This document shows, one piece after another, positions 19,332 through 28,034 of a stretch of DNA of 64,000 nucleotides. A program made the position numbers and the translations under genes. Under the pieces are notes generated by a model. It made no database searches, was not told the origin of the DNA, and saw only the letters and a program-made list of their open reading frames with translations. The DNA is from Fidelibacterota bacterium (GTDB lineage Bacteria > Fidelibacterota > Marinisomatia > SCGC-AAA003-L08 > D37C17). Position 1 is the first letter of the stretch; each line of letters starts with the position of its first letter. The stretch spans positions 58,892 to 122,891 of the forward strand of contig PBEF01000003.1 of the NCBI GenBank assembly GCA_002717625.1, read 5' to 3'.

Positions 19332-19682
19332 TTATTTATGAGCAGAAACCACAGTTTTAATTCCCCCCCTAGGATGAAAATCCCCTTTAACAGAAATATC
19401 ATAAGGATCACAAGCTTTTTTAAAGTCATCTAAAATTTTATTTGTAACGTGTTCATGGAAAATCCCACAGTTTCTAAATTTTACAATATATAGTTTTAGA
19501 GATTTTAATTCAACAATATACTTTTTTGGTTTATAATTAATATAAATAGTTCCAAAGTCTGGAAGTCCCGTTTTAGGACATACAGCATTAAACTCAGGAA
19601 TAGAAATATCAATATTATAGTGACGATCTTGATATTCGTTTTCTACGATATCTAAGTCTTTATATGTTGGTAGTTGGTCCAT
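19332..19682 (-). CDS. queF: NADPH-dependent 7-cyano-7-deazaguanine reductase QueF
   Basis: A 116-residue unimodular (short, YkvM-type) QueF reduces preQ0 to preQ1 in queuosine synthesis. It keeps the catalytic cysteine and aspartate in AVCPKTGLPDFGTIYINY (Cys near 35, Asp near 42), the substrate-binding ELKSLKLY with its glutamate, and FHEHVTN. It has RNCGIFHEH where RNHGIFHE is more usual. The gene is preceded by a Rho-independent terminator, so it probably has its own promoter in the short gap or relies on read-through. Other que genes are not in the window. Confidence 0.9.
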   Translation of the reverse strand: MDQLPTYKDLDIVENEYQDRHYNIDISIPEFNAVCPKTGLPDFGTIYINYKPKKYIVELKSLKLYIVKFRNCGIFHEHVTNKILDDFKKACDPYDISVKGDFHPRGGIKTVVSAHK

Positions 19683-19690
19683 TTATATAT

Positions 19691-19717
19691 AAAAAAAGGG
19701 GTGTAAAAAACACCCCC
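19691..19717 (-). terminator. Rho-independent terminator
   Basis: On the minus strand GGGGTG...CACCCC style pairing (19698-19703 with 19711-19716) forms a 6 bp GC-rich stem with a 7-base loop followed by seven T residues. It lies just after the small gene ending at 19749 and before queF. Confidence 0.75.
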
Positions 19718-19748
19718 TAAGTCTGCTTAATTTTATTATGTATATATA

Positions 19749-19985
19749 CTATCTTCCGCGCTGAGGTCTTCTGTTTTTAGATTTTTTTCTACGCTTATGT
19801 CGTCTTTTCCATTTAATCGTTTGCTCGCTTGTTTCATCTGTGTTTTCAACTAAGAGCTTTTTATAAGAAGGAGAATTTTTTGAATTTAAAAAATCATTTG
19901 GAGTGGCAAACTTTGTTGATGTTCTAGCCAATGATAAAGAAAGACCCAAAAGACCTATTAATAATATTTTATATATTGTTTTCAT
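19749..19985 (-). CDS. Small exported protein with a very basic C-terminus
   Basis: A 78-residue protein starting at the ATG at 19985 behind a strong Shine-Dalgarno (AAGGAAGGAG on the minus strand, about 10 bases upstream). A longer frame to 20021 is less likely. Residues 1-21 (MKTIYKILLIGLLGLSLSLA) form a signal peptide. The mature part has a polar middle and ends WKRRHKRRKKSKNRRPQRGR, almost all Arg/Lys. I do not recognise a family. The basic tail could bind nucleic acid or lipid A/LPS phosphate, or be a target for proteolysis. It lies alone between ssb and a clear terminator. Confidence 0.6.
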   Translation of the reverse strand: MKTIYKILLIGLLGLSLSLARTSTKFATPNDFLNSKNSPSYKKLLVENTDETSEQTIKWKRRHKRRKKSKNRRPQRGR

Positions 19986-20069
19986 TTTATACCAAACTCC
20001 TTCCTTAAATGAATATAACAACAGAAGAATATATAATAAAAGAAAAAAATATTACAAAATGTAACAGGC

Positions 20070-20432
20070 CTACTTTTGTGTTGAGGACTGTTCTTTTTTC
20101 CAATCTAAAGGGATGATAGAGGAACATAAAATTTCAGTTATTTTATGACTTTTTCCATCTTTGTCTTCCCATTTTCTTGTTCTAAGGCTGCCTTCTACAG
20201 AAACCAGCTGCCCCCTGTATAGATATTCCATACTAAATTCTGCTAATTTTCCCCATGCAATTAGCCTATGCCATTCTACATGCTCTATTGAAGAGCCCTC
20301 TTTGTTGTTCCAAGATTCATTGGTAGCCAGGGTAAAAGAGGTTGTGGCCTGTCCTTGTTGTGTATAGCGACCTTCGGGATTAGCCCCTAAGTGTCCAATT
20401 AAAATAACTCTATTTAAACTCTTTTTTTGCAT
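20070..20432 (-). CDS. ssb: Single-stranded DNA-binding protein without the acidic C-terminal tip
   Basis: A 120-residue OB-fold SSB: LNRVILIGHLGANPEGRYTQ, then ATNESWNNKEG, HVEWHRLIAWGKLAEF, and GQLVSVEGSLRTRKWEDKDG. The domain is complete at about 110 residues. The protein then stops at DWKKEQSSTQK, with neither the flexible linker nor the conserved acidic tip (DDDIPF type) that recruits RecO, PriA, RecQ and others. No frameshift is evident; the stop is a plain TAG. It could be a second, accessory SSB, with a tip-bearing one elsewhere. It is 1 bp from the histidine kinase gene. A SpoVG-like protein at 44063 carries the missing tip. Confidence 0.9.
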   Translation of the reverse strand: MQKKSLNRVILIGHLGANPEGRYTQQGQATTSFTLATNESWNNKEGSSIEHVEWHRLIAWGKLAEFSMEYLYRGQLVSVEGSLRTRKWEDKDGKSHKITEILCSSIIPLDWKKEQSSTQK

Positions 20433-20433
20433 T

Positions 20434-21903
20434 TTATGTTTTCTCCTTTAATTGGGCACTGTTCCAGCTAATTGTAAAAGTTGATCCTTCTTCCTTGTTG
20501 TTTAATATAGAAATATTACCTTTATGTGCTCCAAGAATACGTTTACAAATTGAAAGGCCTAAACCAAAGCCGGATTTGTTTAAATTAGCGCCTCTCACAT
20601 AGGGTTTCATGATTTTTTCAATTAAGTCTTCAGGAATACCTGGTCCAAAATCACGACAACTAATTGATACAAGGCCCTTTTTTTGGGTGTATGTTATAGA
20701 AACTGGCCTGCTAGAAGGGGCATATTTTTCAGCATTATCTAAGAGGTTTTTTAGTACAATTGCAATTTTTACCACATCACAAAAAACAAAAAATTTTTCT
20801 TTTGATTCAACGACCACCCTTTTGTTTTTAGAGAGTTCTAGACCCTGGTTTAATAGGTTTTGTATAGAAATTTTTTCAATTTTTAAATTAGAATATGGAG
20901 CTGCAAGCTTATCAGAAATTAAAATATTAGTTACAATAGAGTCTAGCACATCAATTTGCTTGTTAATGTGCGTTAATTGTTCAGCCGGCTGTTTTTTAAT
21001 TTCTGTGAGAAGACGCATTTTAGCTAAAGGGGTTCTAATTTCATGGCTTACATCTGCCAGAAGGCGCTCTTTTTGTTTTAAAAGTTTTTTTATTTCATCA
21101 ATTAGCTTATTAAAGTTTTGTGATAAAAGAGCCAATTCATCTTTTCCAATAATTTGAATTTTTGAATTTAAATCCCCTTTTTCTAATGCATAAATTCTTT
21201 TTTGCATTAAAGTAATGGGCTTTAAAAATCGACGAATTAAAAAATATAAAATTGTCATAAAAAGAAGTATTAAGCTGATAACAGGGGCAAGTGAAACCCA
21301 ATCGCTTGAATATTGATAGTCTGTAGTGATTAATAATATTTGATAACCATCTTTTTCAATAACAGTTGCAGGATAAAACCTGTTGTCAATTTGAATATCT
21401 CCAAACGAAACATATCCATCAAAAGATATGCTGTGTTGTTCTGATAAGACATCAGACCATTGATAGCTTGTGTAGTCACAGATAGAAAAGGGTTGCGTAG
21501 AATTGGTCCAATATAAAAGAGATTGCTCTATTTTTTTTTCTAAACTTAGGGAACATAAATCTGATGTTGTCCTTAGATTATACTTTTTCAACATTTTCTG
21601 TCTTTGCTCTATAGAATAAATTTTGCCATCAATGCGCAAATTGTTTAATTCTTTACGAATTGAGGTGGTATCTGAAAAATCTCCCCACGTTTCAACAAAC
21701 TTATAATGATAATATGCATCATACATATCTAAAATATTATCTTTATCAGCTACCCCGCTATTAAAAACATAATATGTTAAAAACACTAAAACGAAAGCGG
21801 CACATGCAAATAAAATGCCCAATCGTCCAAAAAGGGTTCTAAACCACCAATGTGCTGTTGATCTAAACCAAACGACAAACGAAATGATAGCCTGTTTAAA
21901 CAA
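20434..21903 (-). CDS. Membrane sensor histidine kinase
   Basis: A 489-residue sensor kinase with a first membrane helix near residues 24-48 and a periplasmic sensor of roughly 160 residues without a recognisable fold. A second helix (VISLILLFMTILYFLIRRFL) leads to a HAMP linker. The dimerisation/phosphoacceptor helix has DVSHEIRTPLAKMRLL (His at about 290). The HATPase domain has the N-box LKNLLDNAEKYA, DFGPGIPEDL and GFGLGLSICKRI. TTG at 21903 directly follows the response-regulator stop. With the OmpR-type regulator upstream it forms a two-component system. The signal is unknown; an envelope-stress role (CpxA/EnvZ-like) is only a guess. Confidence 0.88.
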   Translation of the reverse strand: MFKQAIISFVVWFRSTAHWWFRTLFGRLGILFACAAFVLVFLTYYVFNSGVADKDNILDMYDAYYHYKFVETWGDFSDTTSIRKELNNLRIDGKIYSIEQRQKMLKKYNLRTTSDLCSLSLEKKIEQSLLYWTNSTQPFSICDYTSYQWSDVLSEQHSISFDGYVSFGDIQIDNRFYPATVIEKDGYQILLITTDYQYSSDWVSLAPVISLILLFMTILYFLIRRFLKPITLMQKRIYALEKGDLNSKIQIIGKDELALLSQNFNKLIDEIKKLLKQKERLLADVSHEIRTPLAKMRLLTEIKKQPAEQLTHINKQIDVLDSIVTNILISDKLAAPYSNLKIEKISIQNLLNQGLELSKNKRVVVESKEKFFVFCDVVKIAIVLKNLLDNAEKYAPSSRPVSITYTQKKGLVSISCRDFGPGIPEDLIEKIMKPYVRGANLNKSGFGLGLSICKRILGAHKGNISILNNKEEGSTFTISWNSAQLKEKT

Positions 21904-22602
21904 TTATTTTTTTACTCCAACAAAACGATATCCAACGCCGTGTACTGTTTTAATAAAGCGAGACCTAGAAGGGGTTTCTCCTAGTTTGTTTCGTAAGCGG
22001 CTCACCAAAACATCTACTGACCGATCACATGTCTGCCACTCGATACCACGCAAATTTTCCACTAAAAAATCACGGCTTAAGGGGGCATTTGCATTGTCTA
22101 CGAACAACATCAAAGCTTCCATTTCTGCAGTTGATAAATTAATAGGTTGGCCATCTAACAAGACTTCTTGTTTAATTTTGTTAACAGTTAACCCTTCAAA
22201 ATTAATAACATCAACCATCGTGTTTGTTGCCATCACCCTTCTTAAAACAGACTGTATTCGAGCGAGAAGCTCTTGTGGTTCAAACGGTTTAGAAAGATAG
22301 TCATCTGCTCCTAGCTCTAAACCGACCACCCTATCAGAAACCTCTCCTTTAGCAGAAAGCATAATTATAGGAATATTTGAAGATTCTCGAATTTGACGTA
22401 AAATTTGAAAACCATCAACTTCAGGCATCATAATATCTAAAATAACTAGATCGCAAACCAGTTGTTTGGAGCTTAATACCCCTTCTGCACCTTTTTTAGG
22501 ATCGTTGAAGGCTGTAACATGAAAACCGTGTGTTTCTAAAAATTCCTTTAATAAATCTGTTAATTCACGATCATCATCTATAATAAAAATGTTGTTTGTC
22601 AT
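21904..22602 (-). CDS. OmpR/PhoB-family response regulator
   Basis: A 232-residue regulator. The receiver domain (1-120) has acidic residues IIDDDRELTDLL, phosphoacceptor LVILDIMMPEVDGFQ (Asp near 56), LSAKGEVSDRV and the Lys switch GADDYLSKPFEPQEL. The C-terminal winged helix is of OmpR type, with FEGLTVN, NLSTAEMEALMLFV, RSVDVLVSRLRNKLGE and FIKTVHGVGYRF. It is followed immediately by its kinase and preceded by dnaA (10 bp gap), so the pair may be transcribed with dnaA. Targets are unknown. Confidence 0.92.
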   Translation of the reverse strand: MTNNIFIIDDDRELTDLLKEFLETHGFHVTAFNDPKKGAEGVLSSKQLVCDLVILDIMMPEVDGFQILRQIRESSNIPIIMLSAKGEVSDRVVGLELGADDYLSKPFEPQELLARIQSVLRRVMATNTMVDVINFEGLTVNKIKQEVLLDGQPINLSTAEMEALMLFVDNANAPLSRDFLVENLRGIEWQTCDRSVDVLVSRLRNKLGETPSRSRFIKTVHGVGYRFVGVKK

Positions 22603-22612
22603 TTTAAATCTC

Positions 22613-23959
22613 CTAAGTTAATTGATTTTTAATGTTTTGTACGTTTTTAGCAAAACCAGCGTCATTGGTAATTTTTTCTTCAACTGTCTTACAGGCATGG
22701 ATAACAGTTGAGTGGTCTCTTTTTCCAAAAAAAGTACCAATACTAATTAAGGAAGAGGAGGTTAATTCTCGACAAAGAAACATTGCAATATGGCGAGCGT
22801 TTACCAACTCCATCGTTCTAGCTTTCCCAACTAATTGTTTTTCTGTTAATTTATATGTTTTAGCTACCATAGCGCTAATTTGATTTAGAGATAGCTGAGA
22901 CAGCGCTTCTGCTCCAATGAGGTCTTCTATAACTTGTTTAGACAGGTCTACCGTAATATCTTCTTTTTTAAGAGAGGCAAGAGCTAAGAGCTTGACTAGA
23001 GCACCTTCCATTGATCTAATATCTTCTTTAATTGATGAAGCAATAAATTCTGTTACATCATATGGAATATCAAGACCTTCATTTTTTGCTTTATTCATTA
23101 AAATTGCAATTCTTGTTTCTAAGTCAGGAGGCTGAATATCTACAATTAGTCCAGACTGAAAGCGCGAAACCAGGCGCTGTTTAAGCTGTGTTAGTTCGTT
23201 TGGATGTCTGTCGGTTGTTAAAACAATTTGTTTTCCTTGTTGAAATAAATCATTAAATAAATGGAAAAATTGCTCTTGTGTTTGTTCTTTTGTTTGAAAA
23301 AATTGGACATCATCTAATAATAATACATCATGATTTCTATAAGATCGCGCAAATTCTGTTGATTTGTTGTTTTGAATTGATGAAATAAAGTCTAACATAA
23401 ATTTTTCACTGGTTACATATACAACTCTTGTATCTTTTGTATGTTTTAAAATATGATTTCCAATTGCTTGTAATAGATGAGTTTTTCCAAGTCCCGGAGT
23501 ACTATATATTAATAATGGATTAAAAGGCGTTTGTCCGGGAGAATCAGCTACCGAACTAGCAGCTGCTTTGGCAAACTGGTTTCCGCGTCCTTCAACAAAG
23601 CTTTGGAAAGTATACCGTCTATTAAGCTGTGATGCTGCATGATATTCTTGAGGAATTAGTTGATCTAATTTTTTTGCCTCACCGTTTTCTTGCAGGGCAT
23701 TGTCTGGCGCGGTATTAATAATGACACTATATTTAATTTTAACATTATTTTTAAACGTTTTTTTTAATGCGGCTTTAATTACATCCTTATATTTAGAGTC
23801 TAGCCACTCATAGTGAAATCGATTGGGAACCTCAATTGTAATTTCATTATTTTCAAAGCTAAGCGCACGTATAGATAAAAACCAGGTTTGATACGCCTGT
23901 GTTGACAAATCATTTTTAAGAATTGCTAATGTTTTATCCCAGTTTTTTATATAATCCAT
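22613..23959 (-). CDS. dnaA: Chromosomal replication initiator DnaA
   Basis: The 448-residue replication initiator. Domain I covers about 1-90 (WFLSIRALSFENNEITIEVPN). The linker is short. The AAA+ domain III starts at RYTFQSFVEGRGNQFAKAAA, with Walker A STPGLGKTHLLQAIGNH, Walker B VLLLDDVQFF and the initiator-specific helix. Domain IV carries the DnaA-box-binding signature GKRDHSTVIHACKTVEEK near the end. The start is the ATG at 23959. Immediately upstream is a TTATTCACA DnaA box, and transcription direction flips, so autoregulation and an origin here are plausible. Confidence 0.97.
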   Translation of the reverse strand: MDYIKNWDKTLAILKNDLSTQAYQTWFLSIRALSFENNEITIEVPNRFHYEWLDSKYKDVIKAALKKTFKNNVKIKYSVIINTAPDNALQENGEAKKLDQLIPQEYHAASQLNRRYTFQSFVEGRGNQFAKAAASSVADSPGQTPFNPLLIYSTPGLGKTHLLQAIGNHILKHTKDTRVVYVTSEKFMLDFISSIQNNKSTEFARSYRNHDVLLLDDVQFFQTKEQTQEQFFHLFNDLFQQGKQIVLTTDRHPNELTQLKQRLVSRFQSGLIVDIQPPDLETRIAILMNKAKNEGLDIPYDVTEFIASSIKEDIRSMEGALVKLLALASLKKEDITVDLSKQVIEDLIGAEALSQLSLNQISAMVAKTYKLTEKQLVGKARTMELVNARHIAMFLCRELTSSSLISIGTFFGKRDHSTVIHACKTVEEKITNDAGFAKNVQNIKNQLT

Positions 23960-24045
23960 TGTTATTAGTTATTCACAAATTATAAACATTATTGTTTAGC
24001 CGTGTAATTTAAAATAACTTTTAATATTATTTATATCAATTATTT
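23960..24045. other. Candidate replication origin / dnaA promoter region
   Basis: An 86 bp AT-rich gap between divergent dnaA and the small gene at 24046. TTATTCACA at 23969-23977 is a perfect match to the DnaA-box consensus TTATNCACA, and TTATAAACA at 23980-23988 has one mismatch. All genes to the left back to 892 are on the minus strand, and those to the right up to 31346 are on the plus strand, as expected when forks leave from here. Only one perfect box is seen, so this may be part of an origin or only the autoregulatory site. Confidence 0.5.
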
Positions 24046-24192
24046 ATGCAAAAAAAACAAAAAATATTTATGTTGTGGCTTCTTTTGGTGATTATTTGGA
24101 ACTTTGCAGTTCCAGGAGCACAGCCCATTTATGATGTTCTGGTTGCTGTTGCATTGTCTTTTGTATCAAACTTTTTAAATCAAAAAATTTAA
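24046..24192 (+). CDS. Small hydrophobic protein of unknown function
   Basis: A 48-residue frame from the ATG at 24046 to TAA at 24190-24192, 1 bp before the next gene. The translation has a basic start (MQKKQKIF), a hydrophobic stretch MLWLLLVIIWNFAVPGA and a second amphipathic/hydrophobic stretch YDVLVAVALSFVSNFLNQKI, with a proline-glycine turn between. It looks like a small inner-membrane hairpin. I do not recognise a family. Tight spacing to the phosphodiesterase gene and codon-like composition support it being real. Confidence 0.55.
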   Translation: MQKKQKIFMLWLLLVIIWNFAVPGAQPIYDVLVAVALSFVSNFLNQKI

Positions 24193-24193
24193 T

Positions 24194-25015
24194 ATGCTTG
24201 TTTTTATTATTTTTAGTTTTGTAGTGTTATGTTTATATATTGTCTATTGTTTGTTTTTTTGGCAATGGAAAAAGAATTGTCAACCCTTTTATAATAATGA
24301 GAAAACGCTTGTTATAGGGCACAGGGGAGCGCCAACGTTTATTACGGAAAACACGGTCGCATCATTTAAGAAAGCTGTAGATATGGGAGCCGATGGAATA
24401 GAGCTTGATATAAGGCTATCTAAAGATAATCAAATGGTTGTGTTTCATGATTTATCGTTAGCTAGATTGAGTGATCGCAAAGATGGCGTTTCTGGTTTAT
24501 CGCTTGCAGAGCTTCAAACAGTAGAGCTATATAAGCAAGATCAGCAGCAAGAAGAGGTTTATATTCCATCTTTAAACGATGTGGTTCCTTTATTAGAAAA
24601 AATTAAAGTTATTAACATTGAAATTAAATCTGATGGTTTGCTTCAAGGACACGCCATATTAAAACCCTTGGTTGCATTTTTAAATAAGTACCAAATTGAT
24701 GATAAATGTATTGTCTCAAGCTTTAATCCCCTTATTCTCATGCGTTTAAGATTGCAGCGACCTGAAACTGTTATTGGTTTTTTGTATAACCGCAAACGGC
24801 TTTTTCATGCCTGGGATAACATGATATGGATGTTGCGAGTACAGCCAGAGAATTTGCACATACATTACTCTATGCTTGATCATTGGATTATCAACTGGGC
24901 GCGTAAAAAGGGAATGCGTATTAACAGTTATACTATTAATGACAAGGAGGTATATAATAAGTTTAAATCGAAAATTGATGGAGTATTTACTGATAACATT
25001 GAATATCTAAAATAA
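24194..25015 (+). CDS. Glycerophosphodiester phosphodiesterase family protein
   Basis: A 273-residue GDPD TIM-barrel enzyme preceded by one N-terminal membrane segment (LVFIIFSFVVLCLYIVYCLFF). The catalytic motif is VIGHRGAPTFITENTVASF (His-Arg and Glu-Asn), followed by DGIELDIRLSKDNQMVVFHD with the metal-binding Glu/Asp and the second catalytic His. IEIKSD and VSSFNPLILMRL follow, with the closing NSYTINDKEVYN. It probably hydrolyses glycerophosphodiesters from phospholipid turnover at the membrane. It is the second gene right of dnaA. Confidence 0.88.
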   Translation: MLVFIIFSFVVLCLYIVYCLFFWQWKKNCQPFYNNEKTLVIGHRGAPTFITENTVASFKKAVDMGADGIELDIRLSKDNQMVVFHDLSLARLSDRKDGVSGLSLAELQTVELYKQDQQQEEVYIPSLNDVVPLLEKIKVINIEIKSDGLLQGHAILKPLVAFLNKYQIDDKCIVSSFNPLILMRLRLQRPETVIGFLYNRKRLFHAWDNMIWMLRVQPENLHIHYSMLDHWIINWARKKGMRINSYTINDKEVYNKFKSKIDGVFTDNIEYLK

Positions 25016-25056
25016 TGTATATTATTCCTAGATTTATATAAGAAGGAGAATTTGAT

Positions 25057-26247
25057 ATGAAAACACATAAAAAATTAAGCTTTATAATGGCTATTATTGG
25101 TTTGTTGTTTGCAGCAGAGCGTCAAGGTGAAAGCATGCAAACGGGCAGTAGAGATGGGTGCTCTCCGGGCTTTATTGCGAGTTGTTATGATAATGATTTC
25201 TGTTATCCTGCTGGTTGGCTTAGTGATGGACAATGCGACCCAATGTTAGACTGTTATGCAGCGGATGGAATGGACTGCTATGACGATGGGGGAGGAGGAG
25301 GCTATTTCATAACAAATTGTGATATATGTGAGTCTATGGATAATGATATGACGTGCTATGATTTAATTAATCAAGGTATTAATTGTTTTGGTTGTTATGA
25401 TGTCTTTGATGAATGCGGAGACTGTTTGGGAGGTGGCGTTGAAGACGGCGAGTGTGATTGTGATGGCAATGTCATGGATGAGTGCGGTGAATGTGGTGGT
25501 GATGGCATTGCTGATGGGGCATGTGATTGCTTTGGTAATACGATTGATGAATGTGGGATTTGTGGAGGTGACGGTAATTGGTGTTTTGCCCCCGAAGCAT
25601 ATGATGCTAATTATACTTTAGATGAAGATACGGCAATTGACATTGTGTTGTCTGCATCAGATGCTGATGGAGACGCCCTTACATATACGTTGATTACTGA
25701 TACTCAAAATGGAGTCGTTATTAATAATAATGATGGAACAGCCACATATACTCCTGATATTAATTTTAATGGTACTGATGGCTTTACATTTGTTGCTAGT
25801 GATACAATACAAAATTCCAATGTTGCAACTGTTACATTGACAGTTAATGCGGTGAATGACGCTCCTTTTTGGATATCTCTACCAGAGGACACACAAACAA
25901 CACTTGGAGAATCTTTTGTTTATACTTTAGAAGCGGTAGATGTAGATGATGATGTTTTGTATTATGAATTAGTTAATGTTTCAGGATCAGGAATGGCCAC
26001 ATTAGCAGACAACGTATTAACGGTACAGGCTGATGAGGCAGGTCAAATAATAATTACAATAAGCGTTAATGATGGGGTGATGCAAGTAGACGCAACACTT
26101 ATGCTGACAGTGAATCCTCCGCCGTGCGCAGCAGAATATGAACAAGGGCTTATAGATGGAGCAGCAACAGGAGATGTGAATGGAGATGGAGCTTTAAACA
26201 TTACAGATATTGTGATGTCCATTCAAATGATATTAAGCGAAGAATAA
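25057..26247 (+). CDS. Secreted Cys-rich, cadherin-like protein with C-terminal half-dockerin
   Basis: A 396-residue exported protein with signal peptide 1-20 (LSFIMAIIGLLFAAE). Residues about 35-175 are Cys-rich, with three to four repeats of the form DECGxCxGxG separated by GxCDCxGN. Two Ig/cadherin-like beta repeats follow (AYDANYTLDEDTAIDIVLSA and VNDAPFWISLPEDTQ types, with SASDADGDALTYTL). The protein ends in TGDVNGDGALNITDIVMSIQ, a single EF-hand-like half of a type I dockerin, 7 residues before the stop. Such ends recur in the window and may act as calcium-dependent sorting or anchoring tags. A good Shine-Dalgarno (AAGGAG) precedes the ATG. Confidence 0.75.
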   Translation: MKTHKKLSFIMAIIGLLFAAERQGESMQTGSRDGCSPGFIASCYDNDFCYPAGWLSDGQCDPMLDCYAADGMDCYDDGGGGGYFITNCDICESMDNDMTCYDLINQGINCFGCYDVFDECGDCLGGGVEDGECDCDGNVMDECGECGGDGIADGACDCFGNTIDECGICGGDGNWCFAPEAYDANYTLDEDTAIDIVLSASDADGDALTYTLITDTQNGVVINNNDGTATYTPDINFNGTDGFTFVASDTIQNSNVATVTLTVNAVNDAPFWISLPEDTQTTLGESFVYTLEAVDVDDDVLYYELVNVSGSGMATLADNVLTVQADEAGQIIITISVNDGVMQVDATLMLTVNPPPCAAEYEQGLIDGAATGDVNGDGALNITDIVMSIQMILSEE

Positions 26248-28034
26248 TGAAACGCCTGTTTTTAATAAGTTGCATTCTAAGTTTTGTTTATACACAGTGT
26301 GATCAAACTAATTGGCAACAATATAGTCCTAATTTAGAATATTGTGATTTAGAAGATGTGAATATTGCATGGACTGATTTGTCAGGTTTTAATTTATCTT
26401 GGGCTAACCTTACAGGAGCAAATTTAACCGGATCGGTTTTTTCATATGCCAATTTAAACAATGCCATATTAATGGATGCAGATTTAACATGGACAACTTT
26501 TTTTCAAGCCACATTGATAAACGCTAATTTGTCTGGGGCAGGGTTAGGTGCTGCTGATTTTACTAGCGCTAATTTATCTGGTGCAAATTTATACGGAGCA
26601 ACATTTTTTGATACTAATTTTTCTAATACATGTATTGAAAATACTTATGGCTTTCCTACGTCTGGATATACAGGAGAACCCGTTGTTGGCTCTTGTGCTG
26701 TTTCTGCTCCCGATTGGTTTGTAAACCCTGGAAACTTTGAACACGTGATGTCTATAACCGCTAGAGTATTTAGTGGTTTATATGACATAGGCACAGAATC
26801 TGATTTGTTGGGGGCTTTTTATAATGGAGAGTGTGTTGGGGTAGCCGAAGCTGCTGAAGTCCCACCTTTTTTAGGAGGGGGCCATGCCTTTTTAATACAA
26901 GCCTTTTCAAATATGTTGTCAGAACACATGATAAGTTTTCAGTTTTATTCTGTTGCAGAAAATATTATATATGATATTAACGAAGTGCTGTCTTTTACAC
27001 CAGACGGTATTTTAGGAGATCTTATGGATCCAGTTACGCTACAAACCATAAATACTTCTAATGAGAACACCTCTCCCGTAGCAGAAAGCGCAACATATAC
27101 TTTAAGCGAAGACACGACGATTAGTTTTGATTTATCTGCATCAGACATTGATGGAGATATATTAAGCTATTTAATTGATAGTGAGCCAAGCCATGGAAGT
27201 TTAATGTTATCTGGTATTACAGCAACCTATGTTCCTAATATTAATTATTTTGGAGAAGACAGCTTTGTTTTTTATGTTAACGATGGCCAAACATCCTCTA
27301 ATCTTGCAACAATTAACTTGTTTGTTAGCGGGGTAAACGATGCTCCATATTTATATGCAATTGACAATACTAGTATAGGTTATGGAGAGGTTTTTAGTTA
27401 TAATTTACAGGCAGAAGACGCAGATGGTGATAATCTTATTTATACAGCAACAACTTCAGATGGTAATGCTATTGTCAATATTGACGAAAACATTTTAACG
27501 GTTATACCTCAAGAGTCAAATATTACGCTAGAAATTACTATTACAGTAAGCGACGGTAATACAACACACTCTACATCTTTTTTATTAACAGTATTACAAC
27601 AAGAGACGACCTGTGTAGATAGTAATAATGATGGTTGGTGCGACCGCTTTCCAACGCTGACATTAAATGGAGAGACTGTATTGTTATTAAATGTAGCGCC
27701 TGGAGAAGAATATACAGACATGGGGGCAGGCTGTAGTGATATTGAAGAGGGTGATCTTTCTGCTTTAGTAGAAGTAAGCGGGGATATTGTTAATTTAGCT
27801 GTTCCTGCTGTTTACCAAATTTATTTTAATTGTTCAGATGCGGACACTAATGCAGCGCAAACTTTAATTCGTACAGTGGTCGTTTTAGATATAGCTCTAT
27901 CTGATGATAATGGAGATGGGTTTGATGATATTTCGTTTATGGCAGGGGCACAAAGCGGAGATGCTAATTTAGATGGATTGTTAAATGTTGTTGATATTGT
28001 AATGCTTGTTAGCACAATTTTAAATAGAGAATAA
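26247..28034 (+). CDS. Secreted pentapeptide-repeat / cadherin-like protein with C-terminal half-dockerin
   Basis: A 595-residue exported protein. After a signal peptide (1-16) come about 20 pentapeptide repeats of the A(N/D)LxG kind (residues 35-130), forming a right-handed quadrilateral helix. A domain of about 120 residues ([35 protein letters not shown]) and two cadherin-like repeats ([27 protein letters not shown]) follow. A DUF5011/HYR-like module ([18 protein letters not shown]) precedes the terminal [20 protein letters not shown], a single dockerin-like EF-hand. The ATG overlaps the previous stop (TAATG arrangement) and its own stop overlaps nadA, so it is translationally coupled on both sides. 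Confidence 0.75.
   Translation: MKRLFLISCILSFVYTQCDQTNWQQYSPNLEYCDLEDVNIAWTDLSGFNLSWANLTGANLTGSVFSYANLNNAILMDADLTWTTFFQATLINANLSGAGLGAADFTSANLSGANLYGATFFDTNFSNTCIENTYGFPTSGYTGEPVVGSCAVSAPDWFVNPGNFEHVMSITARVFSGLYDIGTESDLLGAFYNGECVGVAEAAEVPPFLGGGHAFLIQAFSNMLSEHMISFQFYSVAENIIYDINEVLSFTPDGILGDLMDPVTLQTINTSNENTSPVAESATYTLSEDTTISFDLSASDIDGDILSYLIDSEPSHGSLMLSGITATYVPNINYFGEDSFVFYVNDGQTSSNLATINLFVSGVNDAPYLYAIDNTSIGYGEVFSYNLQAEDADGDNLIYTATTSDGNAIVNIDENILTVIPQESNITLEITITVSDGNTTHSTSFLLTVLQQETTCVDSNNDGWCDRFPTLTLNGETVLLLNVAPGEEYTDMGAGCSDIEEGDLSALVEVSGDIVNLAVPAVYQIYFNCSDADTNAAQTLIRTVVVLDIALSDDNGDGFDDISFMAGAQSGDANLDGLLNVVDIVMLVSTILNRE

Noticed and set aside
21815..22300. Long open frame on the plus strand opposite the two-component genes
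   Set aside because: It runs antisense to clear kinase and regulator domains, has no recognisable motifs and no ribosome site.
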